Under the pieces are notes generated by a model. That model ran no database searches. It was not told the origin of the DNA and saw only the letters and a program-made list of their open reading frames with translations. 64,000 bases of DNA, taken from Phyllobacterium sp. T1293. GTDB lineage: Bacteria; Pseudomonadota; Alphaproteobacteria; Rhizobiales; Rhizobiaceae. Numbering within the stretch: position 1 is the first letter of the stretch; each line of letters starts with the position of its first letter. This document shows, one piece after another, positions 31,205 to 41,279 of this stretch. Position numbers and translations under genes: made by a program. Where the stretch lies: the NCBI RefSeq assembly GCF_020731415.2, contig NZ_CP088275.1:186001-250000 (forward strand). Direction: 5' to 3'.

Positions 31205-34200
31205 TCAAGCAGCAAGAGCCCTGGAACTGAATGCAGGCTGACCGACGAAGTGGAAGCTATCCGCGTGAGAGGTGGCGAACTGCTTGAACGCGTTTACGTC
31301 ATTCCATCCCGCCAACTGGATGCTGCTGTTGCCGTCCTTGAGCAAGACATTGCCATCCTGAAGCACAGCGCTGTTCAACACTTCATCCAGATTACCGAAG
31401 ATGGACGAGCTGAACTCCAGCACATCCTGTTCACCAGCATAGATATTGAAGTCGCTGATGATATCGTTCCCGAACCCGACGGCATTGAAAGAGAAGGTGT
31501 CGTTGCCAAACCCACCTGATAATGTGTCATTACCCACACCACCATTGAGCTTGTCATTGCCTTCCCGTCCGAACAGGGTGTCGTTGCCCTTTCCACCATT
31601 AAGCGTGTCGTTACCGGCAACGCCGATATGCGGCATGGATGGAACGGGCGGAGCCACCGATACGTTGACTTCGTATGGAACCTGCGAAGGAACGGAGTTC
31701 GGATCGTCATAGTTCCCGACAACGATGTAGTAAGTGCCTGTTGTCGTTGCAGTAAAGGTCAATGCAGAATCTGTGCTGCGACCAACCGAGCCGGGATCAC
31801 CGCCGCCATCATCATTGTTGGCAACTTCAATTCCGGCTCCGCCATTATCCTGCATCAGCCTGATATAGCTGTCGAACGCCCCAACGGTGTGGTCGATATC
31901 AACAGTGATAATGGACCCGGCATTCAGCGTTACCTTATAATAACCCGCAGCCCCGTTACCAACCGCGTTAACGGTCGAGTGCGGCTTTGTTTCAGCATTG
32001 GCGATGTCTGCGTCGGCCAATGTCGAGAACTTGTTGGTGAGGTCGAAAGCGTTGGCAAACGAGGTGTTCGTCGCATCGGCTCCCAAGGTGGCATAACTAT
32101 CACCAAGACCAATTCCGGAAACCGGGAAAGGCTCGAAATCGCCGTCGAGGATATCGTTGCCGTCGCCGCCGTTCAGGGTATCGTTACCGCCCTGTCCAAC
32201 CAGTCGATTATCGCCAGCGGTTCCAGACAAAGTATCATCAAAACTTGATCCGGCAATGCCTTCGATCGACACAAGTGTGTCCTCGCCGGTATTACCAGCC
32301 AGATCGATGTTTACAGCCTGTGTGCTGTCGTAGAAGGCAACCATATCAAGGCCTTCGCCGCCATCGATATAATCCTTGCCAGCACCGCCGCCAATCGTGT
32401 CGTTACCGCCGCCACCGCTCAGCCTGTTGACACCGGCATCACCGAAGAGATTGTCGTCATAGGCCGAACCGACGAGATTTTCGATCGACACGAGTATATC
32501 GCCTTTCGCCCCGCCGGTAGCATTGCCTTCAGCGTCGCCGCCACTGGCAACACCTGTAGCAAGATTGACGTTAACGCCCTGCTTGCTCCGGGAGTCGGCA
32601 CCGATTGTATAAACTGCGGTGTCATTGCCTTCACCACCATTGAGATAATCAAATCCGGCACCGCCGATCAGAATATCATCACCGGCATCGCCGTAGAGAA
32701 TATCGGCATCGCGGGCACCGTCGAGTATGTCATTTCCATCACCGCCGTTGAAGACGTCGCCGCCGCCGAGGCCCTGGAAATGGTTGTCCGCACTGTTGCC
32801 GATAAACCGATCAATACGATCATCCGAACCAATCAGGTTTTCAATGCTGTAGAACGTATCGCCGGTGGCTGTACCGCCGCTTGCAACATTGGTCTCCAGA
32901 TTGACGAGCAACTGGAACGGGCTTTCATGGCTGAAATCAACAGTGTCGGAACCGGCACCGCCGATGAAGACATCCACGCCATCCTGACCGCGCAGAATGT
33001 CATCGCCTGCGCCGCCGTCCAGAATATCGTTACCCTGTCCGCCCTCGATGATATCATTGCCGCCTTCGCCATACAGCTTGTCATCACCGTCAAGACTTTC
33101 GGTCTGGTCAGGCAATTGCGAAATTGGAATGGTATTGTTGATATCGCGACTGGCGAGAGAATCCCGACCGCCGATAATGTGGTCATCACCATTGCCGCCA
33201 CGAATGGAATCGGCACCGTCGCCGCCATCAAGATAATCATTCCCGGCACCACCAAGAAGCAGGTCATTACCAGCGCCGCCGTCAAGTTCATCATTGCCAG
33301 CATCACCATAAAGCCGGTCATTGCCTGCAAAGCCAGCGATTTTGTCATCACCGGCGCCGCCAATCAGCTCGTTATTGCCATCATTACCCAGAATGATGTC
33401 GTTGAACGCGCTGCCAACACCCTTTTCGATGTAGTAGTCTGTCGCATCGGCATTATGGCCCTGATAAATAACAACATTGTTGTTATGGCCATTGACACTG
33501 GACCAGCGGCCTGCCCGCAGATCAAGCGTTGTACCTGCCGTTGATCCGGAGAAATCTACCGTGTCAAAACCGCCTGTGTCATGGATGACAAAGCCGATAT
33601 CATGACCGTTTCCAGTCGTCTTCAGTTCATATCCAAGCTTGGTGCTGCCAAACCCGTAGACGTCGTTGCCAGTGTTCAGCTGGACATCCTGATATGTCCG
33701 CACTCCATTTGTAACCGTGGAATAATAGTGGCGAATGACCGCCTCAATATCACCGACCATTGGGGTGGTTGCCGACCATGCCGTGGTTTCGCCAACGTCA
33801 ATACCGTCAAAATAAGACATGACGCTGTAACGCTGCTGATCATATACCCATGTGGCACCTGCCAGATAGGTGATCTGTTCGCCGCCGGGTCCGCCGTAAT
33901 TATAGACACCGGGGTGATTCAGCCCCCATTCATGGCCGAATTCATGGATGAACGTGTTGAAAATATATCCGCCCGGCGCTGTCTTATCGACCTCTGTGTC
34001 ATGGAACCGCTGCCCGACACTGACATAATGGCCGCTGGAATAGGCGCTCCCATCATCCTTTTCCCCGACTTCAGGGCTGACAACCTTCAGATATTCGCCT
34101 GATGTGACGAATTCGAACTTGAGCGGCGTGACCGTGGACCACTGCTGCAGCGCTGCCATTGCCGCGGCTTTATAATCCGGGTGATTGTTAAGTTCCTCCA

Positions 34201-34447
34201 GATTCACTTTGATGGGCTGTTGCGCCATCTCGGGCGTAAGATCCCGTTGCAGCGCGCCGAGATAATCGAGAAATGCCTCGTAATCGGTGCTCTTGCCGAA
34301 CGTGTTGAGTGGAGTTTGATCGATGTTCTGCCAGGATTTATCGCCGGGCACGCTCGCGGCGCTGGATATTACTTCACTCGCAGAGAACTGCTGAGTGCTG
34401 GTAGGCGCATGTTTTTGAGGCATACCATTTTGACACAAAATGCACAT
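31205..34447 (-). CDS. Secreted RTX metalloprotease (serralysin-type M10) with PPC-like domain
   Basis: A 1080-residue protein with AAGGGG 10 nt before ATG 34447; ATG 34423 is a possible alternative. Zinc-protease domain: HEFGHEWGLNHP at 168-179 matches HExxHxxGxxH, and the Met-turn SVMSY is at 208-212. From about 340 onward there are many RTX nonapeptides of the GGxGxDxLx type (GGAGDDKIAGFAGNDRLYGD). Near 780-930 a PPC-like beta-domain interrupts them (AGYYKVTLNAGSIITVDIDH, TYYIVVGNYDDP), followed by a last RTX block and a C-terminal strand region typical of type I signals. No N-terminal signal peptide is present. Secretion is probably through the HlyB/HlyD pair next door. Substrate proteins are unknown. 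Confidence 0.95.
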   Translation of the reverse strand: MCILCQNGMPQKHAPTSTQQFSASEVISSAASVPGDKSWQNIDQTPLNTFGKSTDYEAFLDYLGALQRDLTPEMAQQPIKVNLEELNNHPDYKAAAMAALQQWSTVTPLKFEFVTSGEYLKVVSPEVGEKDDGSAYSSGHYVSVGQRFHDTEVDKTAPGGYIFNTFIHEFGHEWGLNHPGVYNYGGPGGEQITYLAGATWVYDQQRYSVMSYFDGIDVGETTAWSATTPMVGDIEAVIRHYYSTVTNGVRTYQDVQLNTGNDVYGFGSTKLGYELKTTGNGHDIGFVIHDTGGFDTVDFSGSTAGTTLDLRAGRWSSVNGHNNNVVIYQGHNADATDYYIEKGVGSAFNDIILGNDGNNELIGGAGDDKIAGFAGNDRLYGDAGNDELDGGAGNDLLLGGAGNDYLDGGDGADSIRGGNGDDHIIGGRDSLASRDINNTIPISQLPDQTESLDGDDKLYGEGGNDIIEGGQGNDILDGGAGDDILRGQDGVDVFIGGAGSDTVDFSHESPFQLLVNLETNVASGGTATGDTFYSIENLIGSDDRIDRFIGNSADNHFQGLGGGDVFNGGDGNDILDGARDADILYGDAGDDILIGGAGFDYLNGGEGNDTAVYTIGADSRSKQGVNVNLATGVASGGDAEGNATGGAKGDILVSIENLVGSAYDDNLFGDAGVNRLSGGGGNDTIGGGAGKDYIDGGEGLDMVAFYDSTQAVNIDLAGNTGEDTLVSIEGIAGSSFDDTLSGTAGDNRLVGQGGNDTLNGGDGNDILDGDFEPFPVSGIGLGDSYATLGADATNTSFANAFDLTNKFSTLADADIANAETKPHSTVNAVGNGAAGYYKVTLNAGSIITVDIDHTVGAFDSYIRLMQDNGGAGIEVANNDDGGGDPGSVGRSTDSALTFTATTTGTYYIVVGNYDDPNSVPSQVPYEVNVSVAPPVPSMPHIGVAGNDTLNGGKGNDTLFGREGNDKLNGGVGNDTLSGGFGNDTFSFNAVGFGNDIISDFNIYAGEQDVLEFSSSIFGNLDEVLNSAVLQDGNVLLKDGNSSIQLAGWNDVNAFKQFATSHADSFHFVGQPAFSSRALAA

Positions 34448-34941
34448 TGTAACGAATCCCCTTGTTCATTTGGAGTACGCTTTTGTAATCATCTGTCGTA
34501 ACTGTGAACGAACGGAAGTTGACCCATTCCGCCCGAGGTAACTTTACCTGACCGGCAATTCATGGTCGAAAAAACCAACAGTCAATATCTTCAACTATCA
34601 ACAATCGTAACTAATTATGTCAGTATAAAATCGCCGGACGCTCGACCGCCAGTTGATTAGAATGAACAACAAATATCACTGGCGGAAATAGGCTGAAAAC
34701 TCTCGCTTTTATCGAAAAACGCTTCAAATTTTGAAGTAAATTTCAATCATATATACCTAATATATTGGTCGCATAATTTATATACATTCCCAGCCTCTTC
34801 CTTTGGTGCAGCGTCGCCATTTGGGAAATGAACCGGGGAATCGATGGTTGCCTTGCCGCCCGATTCAATCTTGCGCTCCCCGACGAATTGAAGTCCTCTC
34901 TGGCCCTGCTTTGAATCAGGAATCGCCCAGAGGGGAATAGA
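34448..34941. other. AT-rich divergent spacer before RTX and carboxypeptidase genes
   Basis: A 494-bp region with no convincing gene. The left part (34448-34800) is very AT-rich and probably carries the RTX promoter. Between about 34790 and 34920 the minus strand has a coding-like stretch (for example SPVHFPNGDAAPKEEAGNVY) without start or ribosome site, possibly a relic of a lost gene. Confidence 0.45.
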
Positions 34942-36429
34942 ATGTCCTTCCAGAAAATCGATGAACTTGGCCACAAACTTGAGGCTTTGGAACACGCACT
35001 TGCCATTCTTGGCGCCGATGAGGCGACCCATATGGCCGTTGGTGGCGGCGAGAAACGTGCCGAAGCCATGAGCACACTTGCCGGCATGTACCATCGTCAG
35101 GCGTCAGCGCCCGAGATTGCCGACTGGATTTCTGCCGCGGAAGCTGAACCGCTCAGCGAGGAGCAGGAGACGGCTGTCAGAGAGTTCAGGCGGAACTATA
35201 CCAATCTGACCTGCCTACCAGCCGAGTTTGTCGAGCGGCAGATGAATACTCGAATTCGCTGTGAGCAGTTGTGGCGCGATCTGCGCGCCAAGAATGATTG
35301 GTCGGGATTTCTACCCGCACTTGAGGGCGTCGTTACACTGGCGCGCGAAGAAGCAGCGATGCGCTCCGAAGTGCTTGGTCTTGGTCTCTATGACGCGATG
35401 ATTGAACAGCACGATCCGGGCAATCGCACCGCCGAGATCTCGCCGGTATTTGCCGAGCTGAAAAACTTCCTGAAGGATTTCGTTCCTGAAGCGCTTGCCG
35501 TGCAGGAGGAACGTCTGGCAAAACATCCGCTTAAACCACTCTCGGGCGTCTATTCCATCGATAAGCAGCGTGAACTTGGCCTTGCCATGATGGCTGCCAT
35601 TGGGTTCGACCTTTCACACGGTAGCCTGTCCATATCGCACCATCCGTTCTGTGGCGGCGTACCGAGTGATGTTCGTATCACGACCCGTTACCGGACGACG
35701 GAGTTTCTCTCCTCTCTCATGGGTGTGCTGCACGAGACCGGCCATGCGCTTTATGAACAGAATCTTCCCAAGCAATGGGCCCATTGGCCCGTGGGAAAAG
35801 CCCGCGGCATGGCAGTGCATGAAAGCCAGAGTCTGTTTGTCGAAAAGCAGCTTGGGCGCAATCCAGCATTCTGGCATTGGGCACTGCCTATTGTCGAAAA
35901 GCATCTGGGTGAAACATGGTCGATCGATGACATCATTCCCCATGTGCATCGGGTGGAGCGTGGGCTCATCCGTGTTGATGCTGATGAAGTCACCTACCCG
36001 CTGCATGTGATCCTGCGTTACGAACTGGAACAGGATCTCATTCAGGGACGGCTTGAGGCGGTCGATTTGCCGGAAGCATGGGACGCGAAGATGCGCGAAT
36101 ATCTTGGTCTTTCCACGATTGATAATCCAGCCGATGGACCCATGCAGGATGTGCATTGGGCGGGTGGTGCATTCGGCTATTTCCCCTCCTACACACTCGG
36201 CGCAATGATGGCTGCGCAGCAATGGGCGGCCCTGACAAAAGAGCATCCCGCAGCCGATGATGATATTGCCAGAGGTGACTTTACAGCCGTCAATCAATGG
36301 CGCCGCGATCATATCTGGTCGCAAGGCTCACGCTGGTCCACGCCGGAATTGCTTCTGCGAGCCACCGGCGAAAAGCTCAACGCGGACCATTTCATCGGGC
36401 ATATCCGCAAGCGTTATGGAGCAGCGTAA
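34942..36429 (+). CDS. Carboxypeptidase Taq (peptidase family M32)
   Basis: The 495-residue protein begins at ATG with GAGGGG upstream. Zinc motif HETGHALYE begins at His264 (HExxH), and a downstream glutamate lies in the HESQSLFVEKQLGR stretch (about 293-306). DEVTYPLHVILRYELE (about 350) and the C-terminal GYFPSYTLGAMMAAQ are M32 hallmarks. It is a cytoplasmic, broad-specificity metallocarboxypeptidase removing C-terminal residues, and would serve peptide turnover. Length matches the family (about 490-500). It is monocistronic, with a palindrome-bearing promoter region after it. Confidence 0.96.
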   Translation: MSFQKIDELGHKLEALEHALAILGADEATHMAVGGGEKRAEAMSTLAGMYHRQASAPEIADWISAAEAEPLSEEQETAVREFRRNYTNLTCLPAEFVERQMNTRIRCEQLWRDLRAKNDWSGFLPALEGVVTLAREEAAMRSEVLGLGLYDAMIEQHDPGNRTAEISPVFAELKNFLKDFVPEALAVQEERLAKHPLKPLSGVYSIDKQRELGLAMMAAIGFDLSHGSLSISHHPFCGGVPSDVRITTRYRTTEFLSSLMGVLHETGHALYEQNLPKQWAHWPVGKARGMAVHESQSLFVEKQLGRNPAFWHWALPIVEKHLGETWSIDDIIPHVHRVERGLIRVDADEVTYPLHVILRYELEQDLIQGRLEAVDLPEAWDAKMREYLGLSTIDNPADGPMQDVHWAGGAFGYFPSYTLGAMMAAQQWAALTKEHPAADDDIARGDFTAVNQWRRDHIWSQGSRWSTPELLLRATGEKLNADHFIGHIRKRYGAA

Positions 36430-36450
36430 ACAGGACGATAGTGAAGCGGC

Positions 36451-36508
36451 ATGAATTATAATTCATTGACTGAATTATATTGACAGCCTCTTTGCAATGC
36501 GCTTAGTT
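36451..36508 (+). promoter_or_regulatory. Palindromic operator and promoter of the polyol operon
   Basis: A perfect 16-bp palindrome ATGAATTATAATTCAT (36451-36466) is followed by a second TGAATTATA at 36471-36479, 19 bp from the first copy. It abuts a perfect -35 TTGACA (36480-36485), a 17-bp spacer and -10-like TTAGTT (36503-36508). The first gene starts at 36615. The operon encodes a SorC/EryD-like regulator, the natural candidate to bind this site. Confidence 0.55.
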
Positions 36509-36614
36509 ACCCCTGCCAGCACTCGAGGAGGATTGCTGGCCTTCATAAGGAACAGCGGTCGCCATCCAAGGCGCCACACACCAATGGGAGGGGCTTCGGC
36601 CTCGAGGAGGACAC

Positions 36615-37643
36615 TTGCGCACTTTTTTGGGCACGACCGCCATGGCGGTCCTTGCGACCACACTTTTTGCATCACCAGCCAGCGCGGAAACGGAAAATCC
36701 CTTTCGCTGCAAACCCGGCGAAAAATACGTCATGAACGTAATGGTTTCCGGCGTTGAATACTGGTTCCCCGTCTACGAAATGTTCAAACAGGCGGGCAAG
36801 CAGCTGGGCTGTGAGACTGCATATACCGGCACACCTGAGTATGACGTCAACAAGCAGATCGCCAGCTTCGATCAGGCTCTGGCGCAGAATCCGGCCGGTA
36901 TTCTTGTTCATCCAATGAATTCCGATCCTTTCATCGAGCCGATCAACCGCGCCGTTGATCAGGGTACTGCCGTCGTCACTTTTGCCGCCGACTCGCCGCT
37001 TTCCAAGCGGATTTCCTTCATCACATCAGACAACAAGCGCGAGGGCATTTATGCCGCCGACGCGATTGCCACCAAGCTGGGTGGAAAAGGCGAATATGCC
37101 GTTCTTGAAAATCCGGGACAGGATAATCACGACCGGCGTGTCACAGCCTTTGTCGACCGGATGAAGGAAAAATGGCCTGACATGAAACTGGTCGGTCGCG
37201 CAGCGTCCAATCAGGACCCGACCAAAGCTTACCAGGGGTTGATGAGCATTGCTCAGGCCAACCCCAATCTGGCGGCTGTCTTCATGCCAGAGGCAAACTC
37301 GGCCATTGGTGCGGCGCAGGCCAATAAGGAAAGCGGCGGCAAGATTCTCGTCATGTGCGCCGACGTAAACGCCAATATTCTGGATATGATCAAGGCCGGT
37401 CAGGTCTTCGGCTCGATCAACCCAAATCAGGGCATGCAGGGCTATATGGGCTTCATGCTGCTTTGGTTCGCCAAGCATCCGGAACTGATCGATCCGATGA
37501 ACGATGCAAAGCGCGCCGGTACCAACCCGATGAGCATCCCCTTTGTTGACAATGGCCTGTCCATCGTGACAGCCGACAATGCGGATGACTTCTTCTGGGA
37601 CAAGTATCTGAAGCGCCGCGGCACCAAGGGTATTGACGAGTAA
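36615..37643 (+). CDS. Sugar/polyol ABC transporter periplasmic binding protein (RbsB-like)
   Basis: TTG 36615 was chosen because GAGGAGG lies 5 nt upstream; the signal peptide (TAMAVLATTLFASPASAET) follows, giving 342 residues. ATG 36642 is a weaker alternative. The type-I periplasmic-binding fold shows the repeated DQALAQNPAGILVHPMNSD and FMPEANSAIGAAQANKESGG segments. It delivers a pentose- or polyol-like ligand to the permease encoded at 39283. Its closest functional relatives cannot be named from reading alone. It is first in the nine-gene catabolic operon. Confidence 0.93.
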   Translation: MRTFLGTTAMAVLATTLFASPASAETENPFRCKPGEKYVMNVMVSGVEYWFPVYEMFKQAGKQLGCETAYTGTPEYDVNKQIASFDQALAQNPAGILVHPMNSDPFIEPINRAVDQGTAVVTFAADSPLSKRISFITSDNKREGIYAADAIATKLGGKGEYAVLENPGQDNHDRRVTAFVDRMKEKWPDMKLVGRAASNQDPTKAYQGLMSIAQANPNLAAVFMPEANSAIGAAQANKESGGKILVMCADVNANILDMIKAGQVFGSINPNQGMQGYMGFMLLWFAKHPELIDPMNDAKRAGTNPMSIPFVDNGLSIVTADNADDFFWDKYLKRRGTKGIDE

Positions 37644-37709
37644 GGTTCGTCGTCAGCTATCCAGACCGGCAAGGTCTGGATAGCCTTGAAAACAATGGGG
37701 GAAGGCGCG

Positions 37710-39257
37710 ATGTCACAGGAACCGGTTTTGAGTATCCGCGATATCACCAAGCATTTTGGCGCGGTGAAAGCGCTGACAAATGTCAATTTTGCTTTGGCGA
37801 AAGGCGAAATTCACGCGCTTTGCGGCGAGAATGGCGCTGGCAAATCCACCCTTATGAACATTCTGGCCGGGGTGCTTCAGCCTGATGACGGGGAAATCCT
37901 GCTCGATGGCAAGCCGCAGAAGATCGCATCCCCGTCCGTTGCACAGTCCCTTGGCATCGGGCTTGTGCATCAGGAGATTGCTCTTTGCCCCGATGCAAGT
38001 GTTGCCGAAAACATTTTTATGGCGACCACCAGCCGCCGCCGGTCTTTTTTGATGAATTACCGCAAGCTTGAGCGCGACGCACAAAAGGTCATGAACAGGC
38101 TTGCCCCCATTGATGTTCGCCAGAAGGTCGGTGATCTGACAATTTCCAGCCAGCAACTGGTGGAGATTGCCAAGGCGCTCACGCTCGATTGCCGCGTGCT
38201 GATCTTTGACGAGCCGACGGCTGCATTAACCGAGGCAGAAACGCGCATACTCTTTGAGATCATACGGGAACTGAAGACGCATGGCATTTCCATCATCTAC
38301 ATCAGCCATCGCATGGCAGAAATCTTCAACCTCTGCGACCGGGTAACGGTCCTGCGCGATGGGCGCTATGTCTCCACTGAAAATATCGCTGATATAACGC
38401 CGGACGATGTGGTGCGCCGCATGGTTGGCCGCGAGATCACGCAGCTCTATCCACCAAAACAGGAGAATGCCGCGCGCCCGGATGAGACAATCTTGTCGGT
38501 TCGCAATCTTGGCGACAGAAACCGGTTTGGCAATGTATCCTTCGATCTGGCTAAGGGTGAAATTCTTGGCATTGGCGGGTTGATCGGCTCGGGCCGCACG
38601 GAGATCGCCGAGGGCATTTGCGGACTGCGCACGATCGCCGAGGGTGAGGTACGCCTGCACAATCAGCCAAAAAGCATTCGAAACTATGCGGACGCGGTAA
38701 AAGCCGGAATTGTCTATCTCTCGGAGGACCGGAAGGGTTCCGGCGTTTTCCTTGATTTGTCGATTGCCCAGAACATTTCAGTTCTCAATCTGAATGCCGT
38801 AACGGGTCATCTTGGCCTGATCGACGCAAAGGCTGAGGGGCAGCTTGCTCGCAATTTCGCGCAGCGGCTTGGCGTGCGCATGAACCATGTAGACATGCCG
38901 GTATCCTCGCTTAGCGGTGGCAATCAGCAGAAAGTTGCCATTGCCAAGCAGCTTGCGGTGCAACCCAAGGTTATTCTGATGGACGAACCGACGCGCGGCA
39001 TTGACGTTGGCGCAAAATCGGAAATCCATCTTCTGCTGCGCGAGCTTGCGCGTTCAGGCATCGGCATCATCGTTATTTCCTCTGAACTTCCCGAATTGCT
39101 TGGCCTGTGTGACCGGGTGCTGGTCATTCGCGAGGGCGCGGTAGCGGGCGAGCTTGGCAGCGACGAGATGAGTGAAGAAGCAATTATCCGGCTCGCATCG
39201 GGCCTGAAACAGACACAAGACGGGCAAACAACGCATGCATCAGAACATGCAGCCTGA
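37710..39257 (+). CDS. Sugar ABC importer double ATPase (RbsA/XylG-like)
   Basis: ATG 37710 follows GGGGGAAGG by 4 nt and gives 515 residues. TTG 37686 is upstream and less likely. Two ABC domains are present. The first has GENGAGKST (39-47), a degenerate [15 protein letters not shown] signature and [15 protein letters not shown]. The second has [17 protein letters not shown] in place of a canonical Walker [16 protein letters not shown] and [18 protein letters not shown]. This asymmetric pair is usual for CUT2-family importers of ribose, xylose or polyols. Confidence 0.96.
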   Translation: MSQEPVLSIRDITKHFGAVKALTNVNFALAKGEIHALCGENGAGKSTLMNILAGVLQPDDGEILLDGKPQKIASPSVAQSLGIGLVHQEIALCPDASVAENIFMATTSRRRSFLMNYRKLERDAQKVMNRLAPIDVRQKVGDLTISSQQLVEIAKALTLDCRVLIFDEPTAALTEAETRILFEIIRELKTHGISIIYISHRMAEIFNLCDRVTVLRDGRYVSTENIADITPDDVVRRMVGREITQLYPPKQENAARPDETILSVRNLGDRNRFGNVSFDLAKGEILGIGGLIGSGRTEIAEGICGLRTIAEGEVRLHNQPKSIRNYADAVKAGIVYLSEDRKGSGVFLDLSIAQNISVLNLNAVTGHLGLIDAKAEGQLARNFAQRLGVRMNHVDMPVSSLSGGNQQKVAIAKQLAVQPKVILMDEPTRGIDVGAKSEIHLLLRELARSGIGIIVISSELPELLGLCDRVLVIREGAVAGELGSDEMSEEAIIRLASGLKQTQDGQTTHASEHAA

Positions 39258-39282
39258 AGAGAAGACAGTGGGAGATACACCA

Positions 39283-40272
39283 ATGGCAGTCGATACGATG
39301 ATGGCAAAGGATATGCGAGGTTCGCCCTGGAAGAAATTGGGGTCGATGCGTGAAGCAGGCCTGATCGCCATCATCCTTGCCCTTTGCATTGTGATGAGTT
39401 TTGTCTCTCCGCACTTTCTGACACTCGGCAATTTCCGCGCCATGCTGATGAGTTTTTCGGTGGAGGGTATTGTCGTTGTCGGTATGACCATCCTTCTGAT
39501 CGTCGGCGGCATCGATCTTGCCGTTGGGTCGGTTGTCTGCTTTGCCATGGTGCTGTCAGGCACGCTTTTCCTCGCCGGGCTTGACCCATGGATAGCATCG
39601 CTCATTGGTATTTTTGCCAGCGGACTGATCGGTGGTGTGATGGGGTTCTTTGTAACGGTGGTGGGGCTCAATCACTTCATCACTTCGCTGGCAGGCATGG
39701 TGATCGTGCGCGGCCTCTGCCTGATCATCACCAAGGGAACGCCGCTTTCGCTCTTCACACTGCCACCAGCATTCAAAGCCGTGGGTCAAGGCTCGTTCCA
39801 TGGCGTACCCTATGTCATTCTCATCTTTTTTGCGGTTGTCGTCCTCTTTGATTTTCTGCTTCGGCGCGCAACAGCCCTGCGCAAGGTTTTCTATACGGGC
39901 AGTAATGAAAAGGCTGCGCTCTATTCCGGCATCCGGACAAAACAGGTGAAGTTCTGGGTAACAGTTCTTTGCTCGACACTCGCTGGTTTTGCCGGTGTTA
40001 TCTACATGTCGCGCTTTGGTGCAGCCACCCCAACATTCGGCGTTGGCATGGAGCTGAATATCATTGCAGCAGCGGTCATTGGCGGCGCCTCGCTCAATGG
40101 TGGCTCGGGTACAATTCTTGGCGCCATCCTTGGCATAGCCCTGTTGTCCCTCGTCACCAGTTCTCTGGTCCTGCTTGATGTCTCCGTCTACTGGCAGGAC
40201 ATGATAAAAGGCTGCATTCTTTTGGCCGCAGTCTCCATCGACCATTTCCTGCATAAGCGGAAGGCGTCCTGA
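39283..40272 (+). CDS. Sugar ABC importer permease (RbsC-like)
   Basis: ATG 39283 has GGGAG about 8 nt upstream and follows the ATPase stop by 25 nt, giving 329 residues. ATG 39235 would overlap the ATPase gene. Eight to ten transmembrane helices begin near 28 (GLIAIILALCIVMSFVSPHF). VGGIDLAVGSVVCFAMVLSG and the C-terminal AAAVIGGASLNGGSGTILGA are CUT2-permease signatures. Probably acts as a homodimer since it is the only permease in the operon. Confidence 0.95.
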   Translation: MAVDTMMAKDMRGSPWKKLGSMREAGLIAIILALCIVMSFVSPHFLTLGNFRAMLMSFSVEGIVVVGMTILLIVGGIDLAVGSVVCFAMVLSGTLFLAGLDPWIASLIGIFASGLIGGVMGFFVTVVGLNHFITSLAGMVIVRGLCLIITKGTPLSLFTLPPAFKAVGQGSFHGVPYVILIFFAVVVLFDFLLRRATALRKVFYTGSNEKAALYSGIRTKQVKFWVTVLCSTLAGFAGVIYMSRFGAATPTFGVGMELNIIAAAVIGGASLNGGSGTILGAILGIALLSLVTSSLVLLDVSVYWQDMIKGCILLAAVSIDHFLHKRKAS

Positions 40273-40274
40273 TC

Positions 40275-41279
40275 ATGGCACTTATCAAACTCAACCAGAA
40301 ACATGTGGCACCACGCGAGGAAATCGTTATCGCACGGCAGATGCATCAGGCACTCGTCCTGCATTTTCTGGAAGGACTGACGCAAGCGCAGATTGCCGAG
40401 CAGCTCGGGATTTCACAGCCAACGGTCAACCGCCTGATCAAGCGTGGCCGCCAGCTTGGCCTTGTCGAGATCAAGATCAAATCGCCGGTTGAACCTCTCG
40501 TTGATATGGAAGAGCAATTGCTGGCGCTTGGCGGCATCAGCCGGGCAATTGTTGTACCAACCGTATCAGACAATCCGCAAACAGCCCTTCAGGCGGTGGG
40601 TGATGCGGCTGCACGCCTGCTGCTCGAAGAGATCACCGATGGCGATACGATCTGCATTACCGGCGGCAAGGGCGTCAGCGCCGTGGTTGCCGGGTTGCAG
40701 GCACCGCGCCGTTTTGATGTCGAGGTAATCCCGGCCACCGGCTGTGTTCAGGGTAAGCATTACACCGATGTGAACCATGTCTCGACCCTGATGGCTGACA
40801 AGCTTGGCGGGCGCGCTTACCAGATTCATGCGCCGCTCTTTGCCGACAGTTCTGCCGAGCGTGCCATGCTGATCAACATGCGTTCGGTCGCAGATGTTTT
40901 CAAACGGGCACGCGAAGCGAAAATCGCCGTGGTGGGTATTGGTTCCATCCTATCGGATGACTCGAGCTATTATGACCTGCATCCCTCTTCCAGCACGGAT
41001 CGCGATGCCATTGAACGCTCCGGCGCGCGCAGTGAATTGCTCGCTCACCTGCTCGATGATCGCGGACAGGTCTGTGACTACAGCCTGAACGGGTCGCTGG
41101 TTTCGCTGACGCTTGAGGAATTTGCGTCCATTCCAACCAAAATTGGCGTGGCGAGCGGACAAAACAAGGCGCGGCCAATCCTGAGCATTATGCGGGGCAA
41201 TCACTTGGATACGCTGGTGACAGACGAAGCGACGGGGCAACGCATTCTTGATATTGCCGCTGAAGGAGGACGGATATGA
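40275..41279 (+). CDS. SorC-family regulator (EryD/DeoR-like)
   Basis: The 334-residue protein has an N-terminal winged helix (about 20-65: FLEGLTQAQIAEQLGISQPT then VNRLIKRGRQLGLV) and a C-terminal sugar-phosphate-binding domain of the NagB-like fold (about 90-325) with DTICITGGKGVSAVVAGL and VVGIGSILSDDSSYYDL. This form is shared by SorC, DeoR of Bacillus and EryD of Brucella, which respond to phosphorylated intermediates. It sits inside the operon, 2 nt after the permease, and overlaps the next gene (ATGA). It would repress or tune the promoter at 36451-36508, with a pathway phosphate as inducer (inference). Confidence 0.93.
   Translation: MALIKLNQKHVAPREEIVIARQMHQALVLHFLEGLTQAQIAEQLGISQPTVNRLIKRGRQLGLVEIKIKSPVEPLVDMEEQLLALGGISRAIVVPTVSDNPQTALQAVGDAAARLLLEEITDGDTICITGGKGVSAVVAGLQAPRRFDVEVIPATGCVQGKHYTDVNHVSTLMADKLGGRAYQIHAPLFADSSAERAMLINMRSVADVFKRAREAKIAVVGIGSILSDDSSYYDLHPSSSTDRDAIERSGARSELLAHLLDDRGQVCDYSLNGSLVSLTLEEFASIPTKIGVASGQNKARPILSIMRGNHLDTLVTDEATGQRILDIAAEGGRI

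Noticed and set aside
31500..33400. Regular repeats that could suggest a CRISPR or tandem repeat array
   Set aside because: The periodicity is the 27-nt coding repeat of RTX nonapeptides; units are degenerate at DNA level and in frame.
32780..33544. 254-codon plus-strand open frame opposite the RTX protease
   Set aside because: Its repetitive Ile/Val/Thr-rich peptide is the reverse image of the RTX nonapeptide repeats.
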